Origin: Pseudomonas mendocina
GTDB taxonomy: Bacteria > Pseudomonadota > Gammaproteobacteria > Pseudomonadales > Pseudomonadaceae
Direction of reading: 5' to 3'
Assembly: GCA_037482215.1 (NCBI GenBank)
Contig: CP148074.1
Coordinates: 1,860,001-1,924,000 of the forward strand
Length of the DNA: 64,000 nucleotides
How positions within the stretch are numbered: the stretch's first letter is position 1; each line of letters opens with the position of its first letter. The position numbers and the translations under genes were made by a program. The notes under the pieces are model-generated. The model did no database searches, was not told the DNA's origin, and saw only the letters and a list, made by a program, of their open reading frames with translations. This document shows positions 13,042 to 21,979 of this stretch, piece by piece.

Positions 13042-13055
13042 ACCTGATATGGATG

Positions 13056-13083
13056 CCCGGCAATGTCCTTTGCCGGGTCTTTA
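13056..13083 (+). terminator. Probable terminator after rlmM
   Basis: CCCGGCA (13056-13062) pairs with TGCCGGG (13071-13077) around an 8-base loop and is followed by TCTTT. Confidence 0.65.
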
Positions 13084-13117
13084 CACCAGAATAGCGGCTT
13101 ATTACCGGAGCGTTCTG

Positions 13118-13369
13118 ATGCCCCTGCAAAGTACTGAAATTCCTGAGTCCATCCTTGATGCCAGCGGACTTAACTGTCCAGAACCAGTGATGATGCTGCA
13201 CAACAAGGTGCATGATCTGTCTGCGGGTGGTCTGCTCAAGGTGATCGCCACCGACCCGTCTACCCGTCGCGATATTCCCAAATTCTGCATGTTTCTCGGT
13301 CATGAACTGGTCGAGCAAGTCGATGAAGGGGATACCTACTTGTACCTGATCCGCAAAAAGACAGATTGA
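13118..13369 (+). CDS. tusA: Sulfur carrier/sulfurtransferase TusA
   Basis: The 83-residue protein belongs to the TusA/SirA family, which carries persulfide sulfur toward tRNA 2-thiouridine modification in the Tus relay. The family signature LNCPEPVM with the persulfide-carrying Cys20 is present, and the length matches the family. The ATG at 13118 is preceded by GGAG. A longer frame upstream contains the rlmM terminator and is not plausible. It overlaps the next gene by one base (TGATG), so the two are likely translationally coupled. Confidence 0.93.
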   Translation: MPLQSTEIPESILDASGLNCPEPVMMLHNKVHDLSAGGLLKVIATDPSTRRDIPKFCMFLGHELVEQVDEGDTYLYLIRKKTD

Positions 13370-13824
13370 TGCGTTGGTATTTCGCCTACGGCTCCAACAT
13401 GAATCCGGCCCGCATGCAGGCCCGTGGGCTTGAAGTTGTTGAGGCCATGGCGGGCGTACTGCCGGGATATGGCCTGTGTTTTAACAAGCGGGCGACCAAT
13501 CGTGCCGCTGGGCGTGCGTATGCCAATATCCGTCACCAGCGTGGCGCAAAGGTTGAGGGCGTGCTGTACCGGCTGGCGGACGAGCACGAAATCATCAAGC
13601 TCGACCACTTTGAGGGCACGCCAGTTTTTTACAGCCGGGAGTGCATGCCCGTGATCACCCAAAGTGGTGTGCAAGCGGCATGGGTCTATATCGCCAACCC
13701 GGCTTTCCGCGAAGAAGGGTTACTGCCCAGTGTCGATTACATGGCCCACTTGCTGGCAGGCCGTGCATGGCTTTCCCACGAGTACTGGGCTGCTCTGGCT
13801 GCGCAGCCCGTACATCCTGACTGA
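13369..13824 (+). CDS. Gamma-glutamylcyclotransferase-like protein
   Basis: The 151-residue protein begins [13 protein letters not shown], the glycine-rich YGSN signature of the gamma-glutamylcyclotransferase/AIG2-like fold. It continues with an acidic segment (LDHFEGTP) of the kind that carries the catalytic Glu. The family releases 5-oxoproline from gamma-glutamyl amines or peptides; the substrate here is unknown. Its ATG overlaps the tusA stop, so it probably depends on tusA translation. The two products have no known joint function beyond thiol and sulfur chemistry, which is inference. Confidence 0.8.
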   Translation: MRWYFAYGSNMNPARMQARGLEVVEAMAGVLPGYGLCFNKRATNRAAGRAYANIRHQRGAKVEGVLYRLADEHEIIKLDHFEGTPVFYSRECMPVITQSGVQAAWVYIANPAFREEGLLPSVDYMAHLLAGRAWLSHEYWAALAAQPVHPD

Positions 13825-13837
13825 TTCAGGGCTCCAT

Positions 13838-15217
13838 TCACGATGCCAGCACAGTGCGCTCGGCATAGATGTGTTTACGGGCGCTGCGCTTTAAGCGAAT
13901 AACCAGCAGCACCGCAGCGCAAGTCAGGCCGACGACCAAACCTTCCCACAGCCCTTTGGGGCCGCTCGCTTCCATAAACCAGTCGGTCAGGCCAAGGATG
14001 TAGCCAACCGGCAGGCCAATTCCCCAATAGGCAAACAGGGTGATGAACATCGTCACGCGGGTGTCCTGATAACCGCGCAGAGCACCGGCTGCGGTCACCT
14101 GTATGGCATCAGAGAACTGGAACAGTGCGGAATACACCAGCAGTGAGGCCGCCACCGCGATGACGGTCGGATCTGGGGTGTAGATACCCGCGATCTGCTC
14201 ACGAAACAGCAGCATCACACTGGCGGAAAGGCAGGCATAAGTGAGCGCTGTTCCTATGCTCACGCCGGAGGCAAAACGTGCTTCGCGGGGATCGTTGCGG
14301 CCGAGCGCTTGGCCCACGCGCACGGTGGTGGCCATGGCGAGCGCATAGGGGATCATAAAAACAATCGAGCTGAAGTTCAGGGCAATCTGGTGTCCTGCCA
14401 CTACGGTGGCACCGAGTCCGCCAATTAGCAGAGCAATCACCGAGAAAATGCTGGACTCGGCAAACACTGAAATGCCAATCGGCAGCCCAACCCCCAGCAA
14501 GCGTTTGATGATTGACCATTGTGGCCAGTCGAAACGTTCGAACAACTGGCTGCTGCTGTACTTAGGTATCCACTTGACCCAAGCCAACATGGCCAGGCAC
14601 ATAAACACCATCACCAATCCGGTTGCCCAGCCGCAGCCGACACCGCCCATGGCCGGTACACCCAGCTTGCCGTAAATGAACACATAGTTGAGGGGGATGT
14701 TCAGGGCTAGGCCAGCAAGGCCGATGATCATACTGGGACGTGTCAGCCCAAGGCCATCGCTGAAACAGCGCAGTACGTAATACAGCGCCAATGCCGGGAA
14801 GCCGCAGGCTACACCACGCAAATAGCCCATGGCCGAGGGAATCAGATAGGGGTCAACCTTCATTAAAACCAGCACAAATTCGGTATGCCACAGCAGGGTC
14901 GCAGCCGCTAAACCTAAGAGCAAGCCCAGCCACAGGGCTTGGCGCACGACTGGGCCGATCTCGGTGTATTCACCGGCCCCGAAGCGGCGCGCTACTTTGG
15001 CGGTGGTGGCCAGCAGGGTGCCGGTCATCAGCAGGAAAACCGGAACCCAAATCGAGTTACCCAGCGCCACCGAGGCCAAGTCTTGGGGGCTTACCCGGCC
15101 AGCCATAACGGCATCCACAAAGCCCATGGCGGTATTCGCCAATTGAGCGATCATGATGGGGAAGGCGAGCGACAGCAGTTTGCTGAGCTCCGTGCGTACG
15201 CGATCCTGGCGAGTCAT
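13838..15217 (-). CDS. MATE-family multidrug/cation antiporter (NorM-like)
   Basis: The 459-residue protein has about twelve predicted membrane spans and the family pattern LLSLAFPIMIAQLANTAMGFVDAVMAGR near the N-terminus. MATE exporters expel cationic drugs using Na+ or H+ gradients. NorM and PmpM are the best-known relatives, but the exact orthologue cannot be decided by eye. ATG at 15217 (MTRQDRVRTEL) is chosen over a frame-extending ATG at 15295, which adds 26 unlikely residues. It converges on the cyclotransferase gene and diverges from pdxB. A perfect palindrome (15259-15280) lies 42 bases upstream of its start. Confidence 0.88.
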   Translation of the reverse strand: MTRQDRVRTELSKLLSLAFPIMIAQLANTAMGFVDAVMAGRVSPQDLASVALGNSIWVPVFLLMTGTLLATTAKVARRFGAGEYTEIGPVVRQALWLGLLLGLAAATLLWHTEFVLVLMKVDPYLIPSAMGYLRGVACGFPALALYYVLRCFSDGLGLTRPSMIIGLAGLALNIPLNYVFIYGKLGVPAMGGVGCGWATGLVMVFMCLAMLAWVKWIPKYSSSQLFERFDWPQWSIIKRLLGVGLPIGISVFAESSIFSVIALLIGGLGATVVAGHQIALNFSSIVFMIPYALAMATTVRVGQALGRNDPREARFASGVSIGTALTYACLSASVMLLFREQIAGIYTPDPTVIAVAASLLVYSALFQFSDAIQVTAAGALRGYQDTRVTMFITLFAYWGIGLPVGYILGLTDWFMEASGPKGLWEGLVVGLTCAAVLLVIRLKRSARKHIYAERTVLAS

Positions 15218-15258
15218 CTGGCAGAGTCCGATTGGCAGGCGAAAGCTATGCAGTTTAC

Positions 15259-15280
15259 TTCCTGACGAGCAAGTCAGGAA
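15259..15280. promoter_or_regulatory. 8-bp inverted repeat upstream of the MATE gene
   Basis: TTCCTGAC (15259-15266) and GTCAGGAA (15273-15280) form a perfect inverted repeat around GAGCAA. The position just upstream of the exporter gene suits an operator or a 5' leader hairpin. No regulator gene adjoins it. Confidence 0.4.
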
Positions 15281-15406
15281 AAGGATTTGTCGCAATGATC
15301 AAGGTTGCGCTTTATAACACGCATTGACGTAATCGAACGGGTACTGACCCTGAACGTAGACTCTGGCTGCCTGCTAGAATGCACAACGCATTTTCGGAGC
15401 CGTATC

Positions 15407-16555
15407 ATGCAAATTGTTGCTGATGAAAACATCCCTCTTCTTGATGAGTTCTTTGCCGGGTTTGGCAACATCCGCCGTTTGCCCGGTCGCTCAATTGATG
15501 CCGCCAGCGTTGCCGATGCAGACGTGCTGCTGGTGCGCTCAGTGACCAACGTGGATCGTGCTCTGTTACAGAGTTCGCCGGTTAAGTTTGTCGGCACCTG
15601 CACAATCGGTACGGATCATCTCGATATTCCTTATTTCGACGAAGCCGGTATCACCTGGTCCAGTGCTCCAGGTTGTAATGCCCGTGGCGTGGTGGATTAT
15701 GTGCTCGGCAGCATGATGGTGTTGGCTGAGCGGCAGGCGGCTGATCTTTCCGCGCGGACTTACGGTGTGGTGGGTGTCGGGCAGGTGGGCGGGCGTCTGG
15801 TAAACGTCCTGAAGGGGCTAGGCTGGCGTGTGCTGGTGTGTGACCCGCTGCGGCAGGCTGCTGAAGGGGGCGACTTTGTCAGCCTGCAACAGGTGCTGGA
15901 TGAGTGTGATGTGATCAGCCTGCATACACCGCTTGAGCGTGCAGGTGATCACCCGACCTATCACCTGCTAAATGCTGAGCGATTGGCAGCTCTCAAACCA
16001 GGATGCTGGTTGATTAACAGCAGCCGGGGCCCGGTGGTGGATAATCAAGCGTTGCGCGCGCTGCTTCCAGTGCGCCCTGATCTGCAAGTGGTGTTGGATG
16101 TGTGGGAGGGGGAACCGCAAGCCGACGTCGAACTGGCGGCTTTGTGCCAGATCACCACGCCGCACATTGCCGGTTATAGCCTGGATGGCAAGCTGCGCGG
16201 TACTGAGCAGATCTATCAGGCTTACTGCCGGTTCCTGGGTACTGCTGCTGAGGTTGAGTTACAAGCGTTGATGCCAGCCCCGTGGTTGCGTGAGCTGGTT
16301 GTGGATGCAACGGCACCTGAAGCGTGGGCGTTGTCCAGTATCTGTCGTGCTGTGTACGACCCGCGTCGAGATGATGCTGATTTCCGCCGCAGCTTGATTG
16401 GCGATGCAGCAGCGCGTCGTGCGGCTTTTGATGGGTTGCGTAAGGGCTACCCGGTGCGTCGGGAGCTAGAAGGGCTACAGGTGCGTCTCAATGGTGACGG
16501 TGGCCAGAAGCATCTGGCTGATAAGGTCGCGGCGTTAGGGGTTCGGCTGGTGTAG
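15407..16555 (+). CDS. pdxB: 4-phosphoerythronate dehydrogenase
   Basis: The 382-residue product is PdxB, the second step of the DXP-dependent pyridoxal-5'-phosphate pathway. It oxidises 4-phospho-erythronate. The start [16 protein letters not shown] is typical. The D-isomer 2-hydroxyacid dehydrogenase core includes the NAD loop [11 protein letters not shown], the catalytic Arg region [11 protein letters not shown], and DVWEGEP leading to the catalytic His in TPHIAGY. A PdxB-specific C-terminal dimerisation domain follows. The ATG at 15407 is preceded by CGGAG. An upstream in-frame ATG adds 34 residues and is unlikely. TAGAAT at 15375-15380 may be its -10. Confidence 0.95.
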   Translation: MQIVADENIPLLDEFFAGFGNIRRLPGRSIDAASVADADVLLVRSVTNVDRALLQSSPVKFVGTCTIGTDHLDIPYFDEAGITWSSAPGCNARGVVDYVLGSMMVLAERQAADLSARTYGVVGVGQVGGRLVNVLKGLGWRVLVCDPLRQAAEGGDFVSLQQVLDECDVISLHTPLERAGDHPTYHLLNAERLAALKPGCWLINSSRGPVVDNQALRALLPVRPDLQVVLDVWEGEPQADVELAALCQITTPHIAGYSLDGKLRGTEQIYQAYCRFLGTAAEVELQALMPAPWLRELVVDATAPEAWALSSICRAVYDPRRDDADFRRSLIGDAAARRAAFDGLRKGYPVRRELEGLQVRLNGDGGQKHLADKVAALGVRLV

Positions 16556-16596
16556 CAGAGACTACCGGGGCGGCTGAGCGTCCCGGCAGTTGTTGC

Positions 16597-16755
16597 TTAC
16601 TTTTGTTTTGCTTCGGTCTTCTGGGCCTGATCCAGTTCGCGGCACGCTTTCTGGATCATGTCTTCGGTAATCGGGATTTCGCGACCTTGCGCGTCAATCA
16701 CGTACCCGACCTGAGGCGGAGCCGGTGTGCTGGCTTTCTGTTGATGGCTTTGCAT
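16597..16755 (-). CDS. Small conserved Pseudomonas protein (PA1571 family, tentative)
   Basis: The 52-residue frame starts MQSHQQKAST and contains GYVIDAQGREIPITEDMI. The ATG follows a strong AGGAGAG. It is soluble, charged, and has no signal or membrane segment. The residue pattern and its place beside an NAD-kinase-like gene match what I recall of the PA1571 family, a tiny conserved protein next to PA1572 in P. aeruginosa. The assignment is from memory. It is convergent with pdxB and divergent from the gene at 16905. Function is unknown; the shared location with the kinase-like gene is the only hint. Confidence 0.7.
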   Translation of the reverse strand: MQSHQQKASTPAPPQVGYVIDAQGREIPITEDMIQKACRELDQAQKTEAKQK

Positions 16756-16904
16756 GCTGCTCTCCTTATCAGTTAATCAGGCGGTACGGTCTGAATCATA
16801 TGGATGTAGTGTGAACATGCCATGACGACTGCCCGCCTGCCATGACCTTTTGGTTGTAGCAGGGGGCATGCCAAAGCATTGGATTTTTCAGGGTAGAGGG
16901 AGAA

Positions 16905-18020
16905 ATGACGCTTTTCCACATTGGTCTGATCATCAATCCACTGGCAGGACTGGGTGGTCCAGCAGGTTTTAAAGGTTCTGATGGCATGGCGCAAACGGCC
17001 ATGGCACAAGGCTTTGAGGCTAAATCAGCACTGCGCACAAAGACCGCGTTGGAGGTGCTGCTGCCACTACGTGAACGCGTGCATTTCGTCGCATTCCCCG
17101 GAGCGATGGGCGAAGACCTGCTGCGTGAAATGGGCTTTAACTACGAAATCGTCGGAACCTTGACGTCTGCCGTGACCAGCGCGGCGGATACCCGGCAGGC
17201 TGTGCACTTGCTTCAGGATGCAGGCGTGGCGTTGATTTTGTTTGCCGGCGGGGATGGTACGGCGCGTGATGTATGCGAGGCGGTCAGACCCGATCAACCC
17301 GTGTTGGGGATTCCTGCCGGGGTGAAGATTCAGTCCGGTGTCTATGCCATCAGCCCACGTGCAGCCGGTGAACTGACAGCGCGTCTGATTCAGGGTGGTC
17401 TGGTGCGTTTGGCCAGTGGTGAGGTGCGGGACATTGACGAGAGTGCGCTGCGTGAAGGCCGGGTGACGGCACGCTGGTACGGTGAGCTGACTGTGCCAGA
17501 GGAGGGCGGCTTTGTTCAGCACGTCAAACAAGGTGGGATGGAGTCTGAAGAGCTGGTACTCAATGACCTGGCAGACTGGTTGCGGGACAGCTGGGAAGAG
17601 GGTGTGCGCTACGTCTTCGGCCCCGGTTCGACCTTGCATGGCCTGGCGGAAAACCTCGGTTTGCAGACCACCTTGCTGGGGGTGGATGTCATCGAGAATG
17701 GCTTGGTGATCGCGACCGATGTCAACGAGCATCAATTGTATGAGTTGGTAGACGGGCGACCAGCACGTTTACTGGTCACGGCAATCGGCGGCCAAGGGCA
17801 TATTATCGGTCGCGGAAATCAGCAGATCAGCCCAAGAGTGCTGCGCGCCATCGGGCTGGAGAACATCCGGGTCATCGCCACTAAACGCAAACTGGCCACC
17901 CTTGAAGGCCGCCCTTTGCTGGTAGACAGCGGCGACGTGAGCCTTGATGACAGCTTCCCGGATGTGGCTAGGGTGTGGGCTGGTTATAAGGAAGAGTTGC
18001 TGTATCCCGTTAGCAAATAG
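16905..18020 (+). CDS. ATP-NAD kinase family protein, function unassigned
   Basis: The 371-residue protein contains GGDGTARDV (residues about 115), the phosphate-binding signature shared by NAD kinases and diacylglycerol kinases, and an N-terminal INPLAGLGG motif. At 371 residues it is longer than the housekeeping NAD kinase NadK (about 295). It belongs to a second group annotated only as ATP-NAD kinase family. In P. aeruginosa I recall it as PA1572. GAGGGA precedes the ATG. Substrate is not known. It may phosphorylate NAD or another polyol or lipid. The small gene at 16597 lies next to it in divergent orientation. Confidence 0.8.
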   Translation: MTLFHIGLIINPLAGLGGPAGFKGSDGMAQTAMAQGFEAKSALRTKTALEVLLPLRERVHFVAFPGAMGEDLLREMGFNYEIVGTLTSAVTSAADTRQAVHLLQDAGVALILFAGGDGTARDVCEAVRPDQPVLGIPAGVKIQSGVYAISPRAAGELTARLIQGGLVRLASGEVRDIDESALREGRVTARWYGELTVPEEGGFVQHVKQGGMESEELVLNDLADWLRDSWEEGVRYVFGPGSTLHGLAENLGLQTTLLGVDVIENGLVIATDVNEHQLYELVDGRPARLLVTAIGGQGHIIGRGNQQISPRVLRAIGLENIRVIATKRKLATLEGRPLLVDSGDVSLDDSFPDVARVWAGYKEELLYPVSK

Positions 18021-18115
18021 TCGGACTTGCTGTCTGATAAGGCGCATTGGTGTTCTCGCAACCGGCTAATCTGTGTTTCGCACGTCTGGCTTGTAGCCCT
18101 TACTAGTGAGTCTTC

Positions 18116-19897
18116 ATGGAATCTGTTCTCTCTCTGCGTAACCGCAGTGCTCTAAGCGTCGCCTGGCGTTTTATTTCGCCCTATCGCGGTCGGGTGATCG
18201 GGGCGTTGTTGGCGTTGATGTTTACCGCTGCCATTACCCTGTCTATGGGGCAGGGCATCAAGCTGCTGGTGGATCAGGGCTTGGCGACTCAGTCGGATGA
18301 GGCGCTGCGTCACTCCATTGCGTTGTTCTTTGTGCTGGTGCTGGCCCTGGCGGTTGGCACGTTTACCCGTTTTTATCTGGTCTCCTGGCTGGGAGAGCGG
18401 GTGGTGGCGGATATCCGTAAACGGGTGTTCAACCATTTGGTTGAGTTGCATCCAGGTTTTTACGAGAGCAACCGCAGTTCGGAGATCCAATCACGGCTGA
18501 CGGCGGATACCACGTTGTTGCAGTCGGTGATCGGTTCGTCGTTGTCGATGGCATTGCGCAACCTGATCATGTTGATCGGCGGCAGCATTCTGCTGGTGGT
18601 AACCAATGCCAAGCTCAGTGGCATCGTGCTGCTGGCCTTGCCTCTGGTGGTCGCGCCGATTCTGATTTTTGGCCGCCGTGTGCGTAGCTTGTCGCGGCAG
18701 AGCCAGGACCGTGTGGCGGATGTCGGCAGTTATGTGGGGGAGGCGCTGGGCCAGATCAAAACGGTGCAGGCTTACAACCACCAGGCGGAGGATATGCGGC
18801 GTTTCGGTCAGTCTGCCGAGGCTGCCTTTGATACGGCGCGTAAACGCATCGCCCAGCGTGCCTGGCTGATCACCGTGGTGATTGTGCTGGTGCTGGGGGC
18901 GGTGGGTGTCATGCTCTGGGTCGGTGGGATGGATGTGATCGCCGGACGCATCAGTGGCGGTGAGCTGGCGGCTTTCGTGTTTTATAGCCTGATTGTGGGG
19001 TCTTCATTTGGCACCCTGAGTGAGGTGATCGGTGAGTTGCAGCGTGCGGCTGGGGCGGCTGAGCGTATTGCTGAGTTGCTTCAGGCACGCAATGAAATCA
19101 CTGCACCAACTGGTGACGTGCAGCAGCTACAGCATCCGGTTGAGGGGCGCATCGAACTACGGGATCTGTATTTTGCCTATCCGTCGAGGCCAGAGAGTTA
19201 TGCGGTCAATGGCATCAGCCTGCATATTGAGCCAGGCGAGACGCTGGCGCTGGTGGGGCCTTCCGGCGCCGGGAAGTCGACGCTGTTCGATTTGCTCTTG
19301 CGTTTCTTCGATCCGCAGCAGGGCCAAATCCTGATTGATGGTCAGCCAATCCGGCAACTGGACCCGCATGACCTGCGTAAGGCCTTTGCCTGGGTGTCGC
19401 AAAGCCCCGCGCTGTTCTTTGGCAGCGTCGAGGACAATATTCGTTACGGTCGCAGCGAAGCCAGTTTTGCTGAAGTTGAAGCGGCGGCCAGGGCGGCCCA
19501 TGCCCATGAGTTCATCCTTAAGTTGCCTCAGGGTTATCAGACTCACTTGGGCGAGGCCGGGCTGGGGCTTTCTGGCGGGCAAAGGCAGCGGCTGGCGATT
19601 GCGCGAGCGTTGCTCTCGGATGCGCCCATTTTGCTGCTGGATGAAGCGACCAGTGCGCTGGATGCAGAAAGCGAACATCTGATTCAGCAGGCCTTGCCGG
19701 GGTTGATGAAGGATCGGACCACGCTGGTGATTGCCCACCGTTTGGCCACCGTAAAAAGTGCCGACCGGATTGCGGTGATTGAGCAGGGCAGGTTGGCGGC
19801 TATTGGCAGTCATGCCGAGCTGGTTAGCAACAGCCCGTTGTATGCGCGTTTGGCTGAGTTGCAGTTTGGTTTAGACGATGTTGTGCCTGCGGGCTAG
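18116..19897 (+). CDS. MsbA-like ABC exporter half-transporter (fused TMD-NBD)
   Basis: The 593-residue protein has six membrane spans in residues about 20-310, then a nucleotide-binding domain. The latter shows Walker A GPSGAGKST, signature LSGGQ, Walker B ILLLDEATSALD and the switch His in IAHR. It would work as a homodimer exporting a lipid or hydrophobic compound. The true MsbA of Pseudomonas is normally found with lpxK, which is absent here, so this is a paralogue of unknown cargo. The start lacks a strong ribosome site but agrees with the usual N-terminus of this group (short tail then WRFISPYRGR). A GC hairpin follows at 19908-19925. Confidence 0.88.
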   Translation: MESVLSLRNRSALSVAWRFISPYRGRVIGALLALMFTAAITLSMGQGIKLLVDQGLATQSDEALRHSIALFFVLVLALAVGTFTRFYLVSWLGERVVADIRKRVFNHLVELHPGFYESNRSSEIQSRLTADTTLLQSVIGSSLSMALRNLIMLIGGSILLVVTNAKLSGIVLLALPLVVAPILIFGRRVRSLSRQSQDRVADVGSYVGEALGQIKTVQAYNHQAEDMRRFGQSAEAAFDTARKRIAQRAWLITVVIVLVLGAVGVMLWVGGMDVIAGRISGGELAAFVFYSLIVGSSFGTLSEVIGELQRAAGAAERIAELLQARNEITAPTGDVQQLQHPVEGRIELRDLYFAYPSRPESYAVNGISLHIEPGETLALVGPSGAGKSTLFDLLLRFFDPQQGQILIDGQPIRQLDPHDLRKAFAWVSQSPALFFGSVEDNIRYGRSEASFAEVEAAARAAHAHEFILKLPQGYQTHLGEAGLGLSGGQRQRLAIARALLSDAPILLLDEATSALDAESEHLIQQALPGLMKDRTTLVIAHRLATVKSADRIAVIEQGRLAAIGSHAELVSNSPLYARLAELQFGLDDVVPAG

Positions 19898-19907
19898 CTC
19901 GGTGCGG

Positions 19908-19925
19908 GCCGCCGAAGTCGGCGGC
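19908..19925. terminator. GC hairpin between convergent ABC exporter and EamA genes
   Basis: GCCGCCG (19908-19914) pairs with CGGCGGC (19919-19925) around AAGT. There is no T tract, so termination strength is uncertain. Confidence 0.45.
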
Positions 19926-19935
19926 TGTGCCAGGG

Positions 19936-20799
19936 CTACTTCTGCGGCCTGATGGTGGCCGCAGCACCTGCGGAGGCGAGAATGATGGCGCTGATGGCTA
20001 TCCACTGGCTTAAGGTCAGGCGCTCACTCAGGAATAGCAGTCCAGACAGTGCTGCAATCGCAGGCTCCATACTCATCAGTACGCTGAATGTACGGGCCGG
20101 GAGGCGTGTCAATGCGACCATTTCCAGGCTGTAGGGCAGTGCAGACGAGAGTATGGCCACGCCGATAGCGATAGGCAGAATATCAAGCGCGAAAAGGCTG
20201 GTGCCGACCTGAGATAAACCAATCGGGAAGACCAGCAACGCTGCGACCACTGTGCCAAGGGCAACGGTGTGGTGGCCATGCTCTGCGCCTGCCTTCTGAC
20301 CGAAGACGATGTACAGCGCCCAGCACACCCCTGCCGCGAGTGACAGGGCCATGCCCAATGGGTCTAGGGCGGCCTCTGATTTACCGGTGGGCAAGAGCAG
20401 CCATATGCCAAATATGGCTAACGCGATCCAGACAAAGTCCAGCAGTCGGCGCGATGAAAGCAAGGCCAGCGCAAGCGGGCCAGTAAATTCCAGGGCAACG
20501 GCAATGCCCAAGGGAATCGTCTTAAGGGAGAGATAAAAGAGCAGGTTCATACCGCCTAACGCCAGGCCGTATGCAACAAGAGAACGGCAGGATTGAAGCG
20601 TCAGCTTTGCCCGCCATGGGCGCATGATTGCGCACAGGATTATCGCTGCAAGGCTAAGACGCAGAGCCGTGGTGCCGCTGGCGCCTACCTCCGGGAACAG
20701 GCTTTTGGCCAGTGATGCACCGCTCTGGATCGAGGTCATGGCAACAATCAGTACCAGTATGGGCACTATCACCAGAGAGAAGCGGGTAGAGCGGGGCAT
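19936..20799 (-). CDS. EamA/DMT-family exporter, RhtA-like
   Basis: The 287-residue membrane protein has ten hydrophobic segments and two EamA repeats. The region around VIVPILVLIVAMTSIQSGASLAKSLF and GTTALRLSLAAIIL resembles RhtA, the inner-membrane exporter of threonine and homoserine. Substrate cannot be confirmed from sequence. It precedes ppnP in the map but is separated from it by the ppnP terminator, so it is probably transcribed alone. Confidence 0.8.
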   Translation of the reverse strand: MPRSTRFSLVIVPILVLIVAMTSIQSGASLAKSLFPEVGASGTTALRLSLAAIILCAIMRPWRAKLTLQSCRSLVAYGLALGGMNLLFYLSLKTIPLGIAVALEFTGPLALALLSSRRLLDFVWIALAIFGIWLLLPTGKSEAALDPLGMALSLAAGVCWALYIVFGQKAGAEHGHHTVALGTVVAALLVFPIGLSQVGTSLFALDILPIAIGVAILSSALPYSLEMVALTRLPARTFSVLMSMEPAIAALSGLLFLSERLTLSQWIAISAIILASAGAAATIRPQK

Positions 20800-20820
20800 G
20801 GCATGAGTCCTGTGTATTCA

Positions 20821-20850
20821 TTAAAAAAGCCGGCCTTGTGAGCCGGCTTT
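20821..20850 (-). terminator. Terminator of ppnP
   Basis: On the minus strand a 9-bp stem (AAAGCCGGC/GCCGGCTTT, 20826-20834 with 20842-20850) is followed by six Ts. Confidence 0.85.
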
Positions 20851-20866
20851 CAGCACTACGGTGTTC

Positions 20867-21148
20867 TTAGCGGTATTCGCAAAGGTATGCAGTGTCTACG
20901 GCAACTTTTAGTTGGAACTTACTGTTGGCTGGCACAGTGAACTTGGTGCCAGCAGCAAATGTTTCCCAGTTTTCACTGCCCGGCAGTTTTACGGTCAGGG
21001 CGCCGGCGACTACGTGCATGATTTCCAGCTGGTTAGTGCCGAATTCATATTCACCTGCAGCCATTACGCCAATAGTGGCGGGACCTTCTTCCATGCCGAA
21101 AGCGATGGATTTAACGGTACCGTCGAAATATTCGTTGACCTTGAACAT
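20867..21148 (-). CDS. ppnP: Pyrimidine/purine nucleoside phosphorylase PpnP (YaiE/DUF1255)
   Basis: The 93-residue protein has the whole family sequence ([38 protein letters not shown]). PpnP is a small cupin-fold enzyme that cleaves several nucleosides with phosphate to give free base and ribose-1-phosphate. GAGGA lies upstream of the ATG. It follows the exonuclease gene in the same direction after 66 bases, so the two may be co-transcribed, which would fit nucleotide salvage, although this is inference. A strong terminator follows. Confidence 0.93.
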   Translation of the reverse strand: MFKVNEYFDGTVKSIAFGMEEGPATIGVMAAGEYEFGTNQLEIMHVVAGALTVKLPGSENWETFAAGTKFTVPANSKFQLKVAVDTAYLCEYR

Positions 21149-21214
21149 CTGCAGATCCTCGATGGGAAAAATGGGGCGCCAGTATGCCGAAGGCAGATTG
21201 CCTAGTCATCTGCT

Positions 21215-21757
21215 TTAAAAGGGCTGTGCGAGTGGAACTAAACGAGCTGTATTGCGGGCATCCGTCAAGGCTCGGTGCTGTTGTCCGTTAAACGTGAGCC
21301 CGGCCAGTTGCAGGGCGTTTTTCAGGCTTACCGGGCTGGTCAGGTGACGTGCGCTGGCAAAACGCTGTTTGAGGTTGTAATGCTGTAACTGCTCAAGGGC
21401 ACTGCTCAATTTGTGCTGCCTCCATTCAACAACCAGTTGCTTGCGGTCGTAGTCTCCCCAACTGACCCAGCCGGTGAGGTTATTGCTAAAGCCTGAAAGC
21501 CAAAGTTCAAACGCAGACCAGACTTGCGGCAATGGCGCGGCGCTATCAATTTCAGACTGGCTGATATGAGTCAGCTGCTGGCAAAACTGAGTCAATTGAG
21601 GGCGGCGAGTGGGGCGTACGAGGCGCTGGAACTGACCTAGCTCGTGGCCGTTATCACTGATGATGCAGGCACCGATTTCGATAATTTCCATTTCGGATAC
21701 TGGCCAGCCACCTTCTTCGGTGGTGGCTTCCAGATCAATGACCAGCCAGTTCGACAT
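21215..21757 (-). CDS. DEDDh-type 3'-5' exonuclease
   Basis: The 180-residue protein shows the exonuclease fold with acidic motif Exo I (VIDLEATT), an Exo II region, and the Exo III H-x4-D pattern in HRALTDARNTARL. This resembles the KapD/ERI-1-like group of single-domain exonucleases that trim RNA or DNA. No polymerase or helicase part is attached. The substrate is unknown. It precedes ppnP on the same strand. Confidence 0.82.
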   Translation of the reverse strand: MSNWLVIDLEATTEEGGWPVSEMEIIEIGACIISDNGHELGQFQRLVRPTRRPQLTQFCQQLTHISQSEIDSAAPLPQVWSAFELWLSGFSNNLTGWVSWGDYDRKQLVVEWRQHKLSSALEQLQHYNLKQRFASARHLTSPVSLKNALQLAGLTFNGQQHRALTDARNTARLVPLAQPF

Positions 21758-21979
21758 GAGCCCTCCATTGCGAACACTGAGTATGCAGACACCATAAAGC
21801 TGGGTAAAGGCAGCGGCTTGCTGTGGCAGTGGATTAGACCACGACTGTACTGGTAATCACTGTGTCAGCACGGCATTCTGAATAACTAAGGCACCCATGC
21901 TGTGTAGTAAGCAGCCGCGTTGGAAAACTGGGTGCGGCCAGCTCGTGGTGTACAGGTTCAAATGTAAGGTGAGGTAAGC

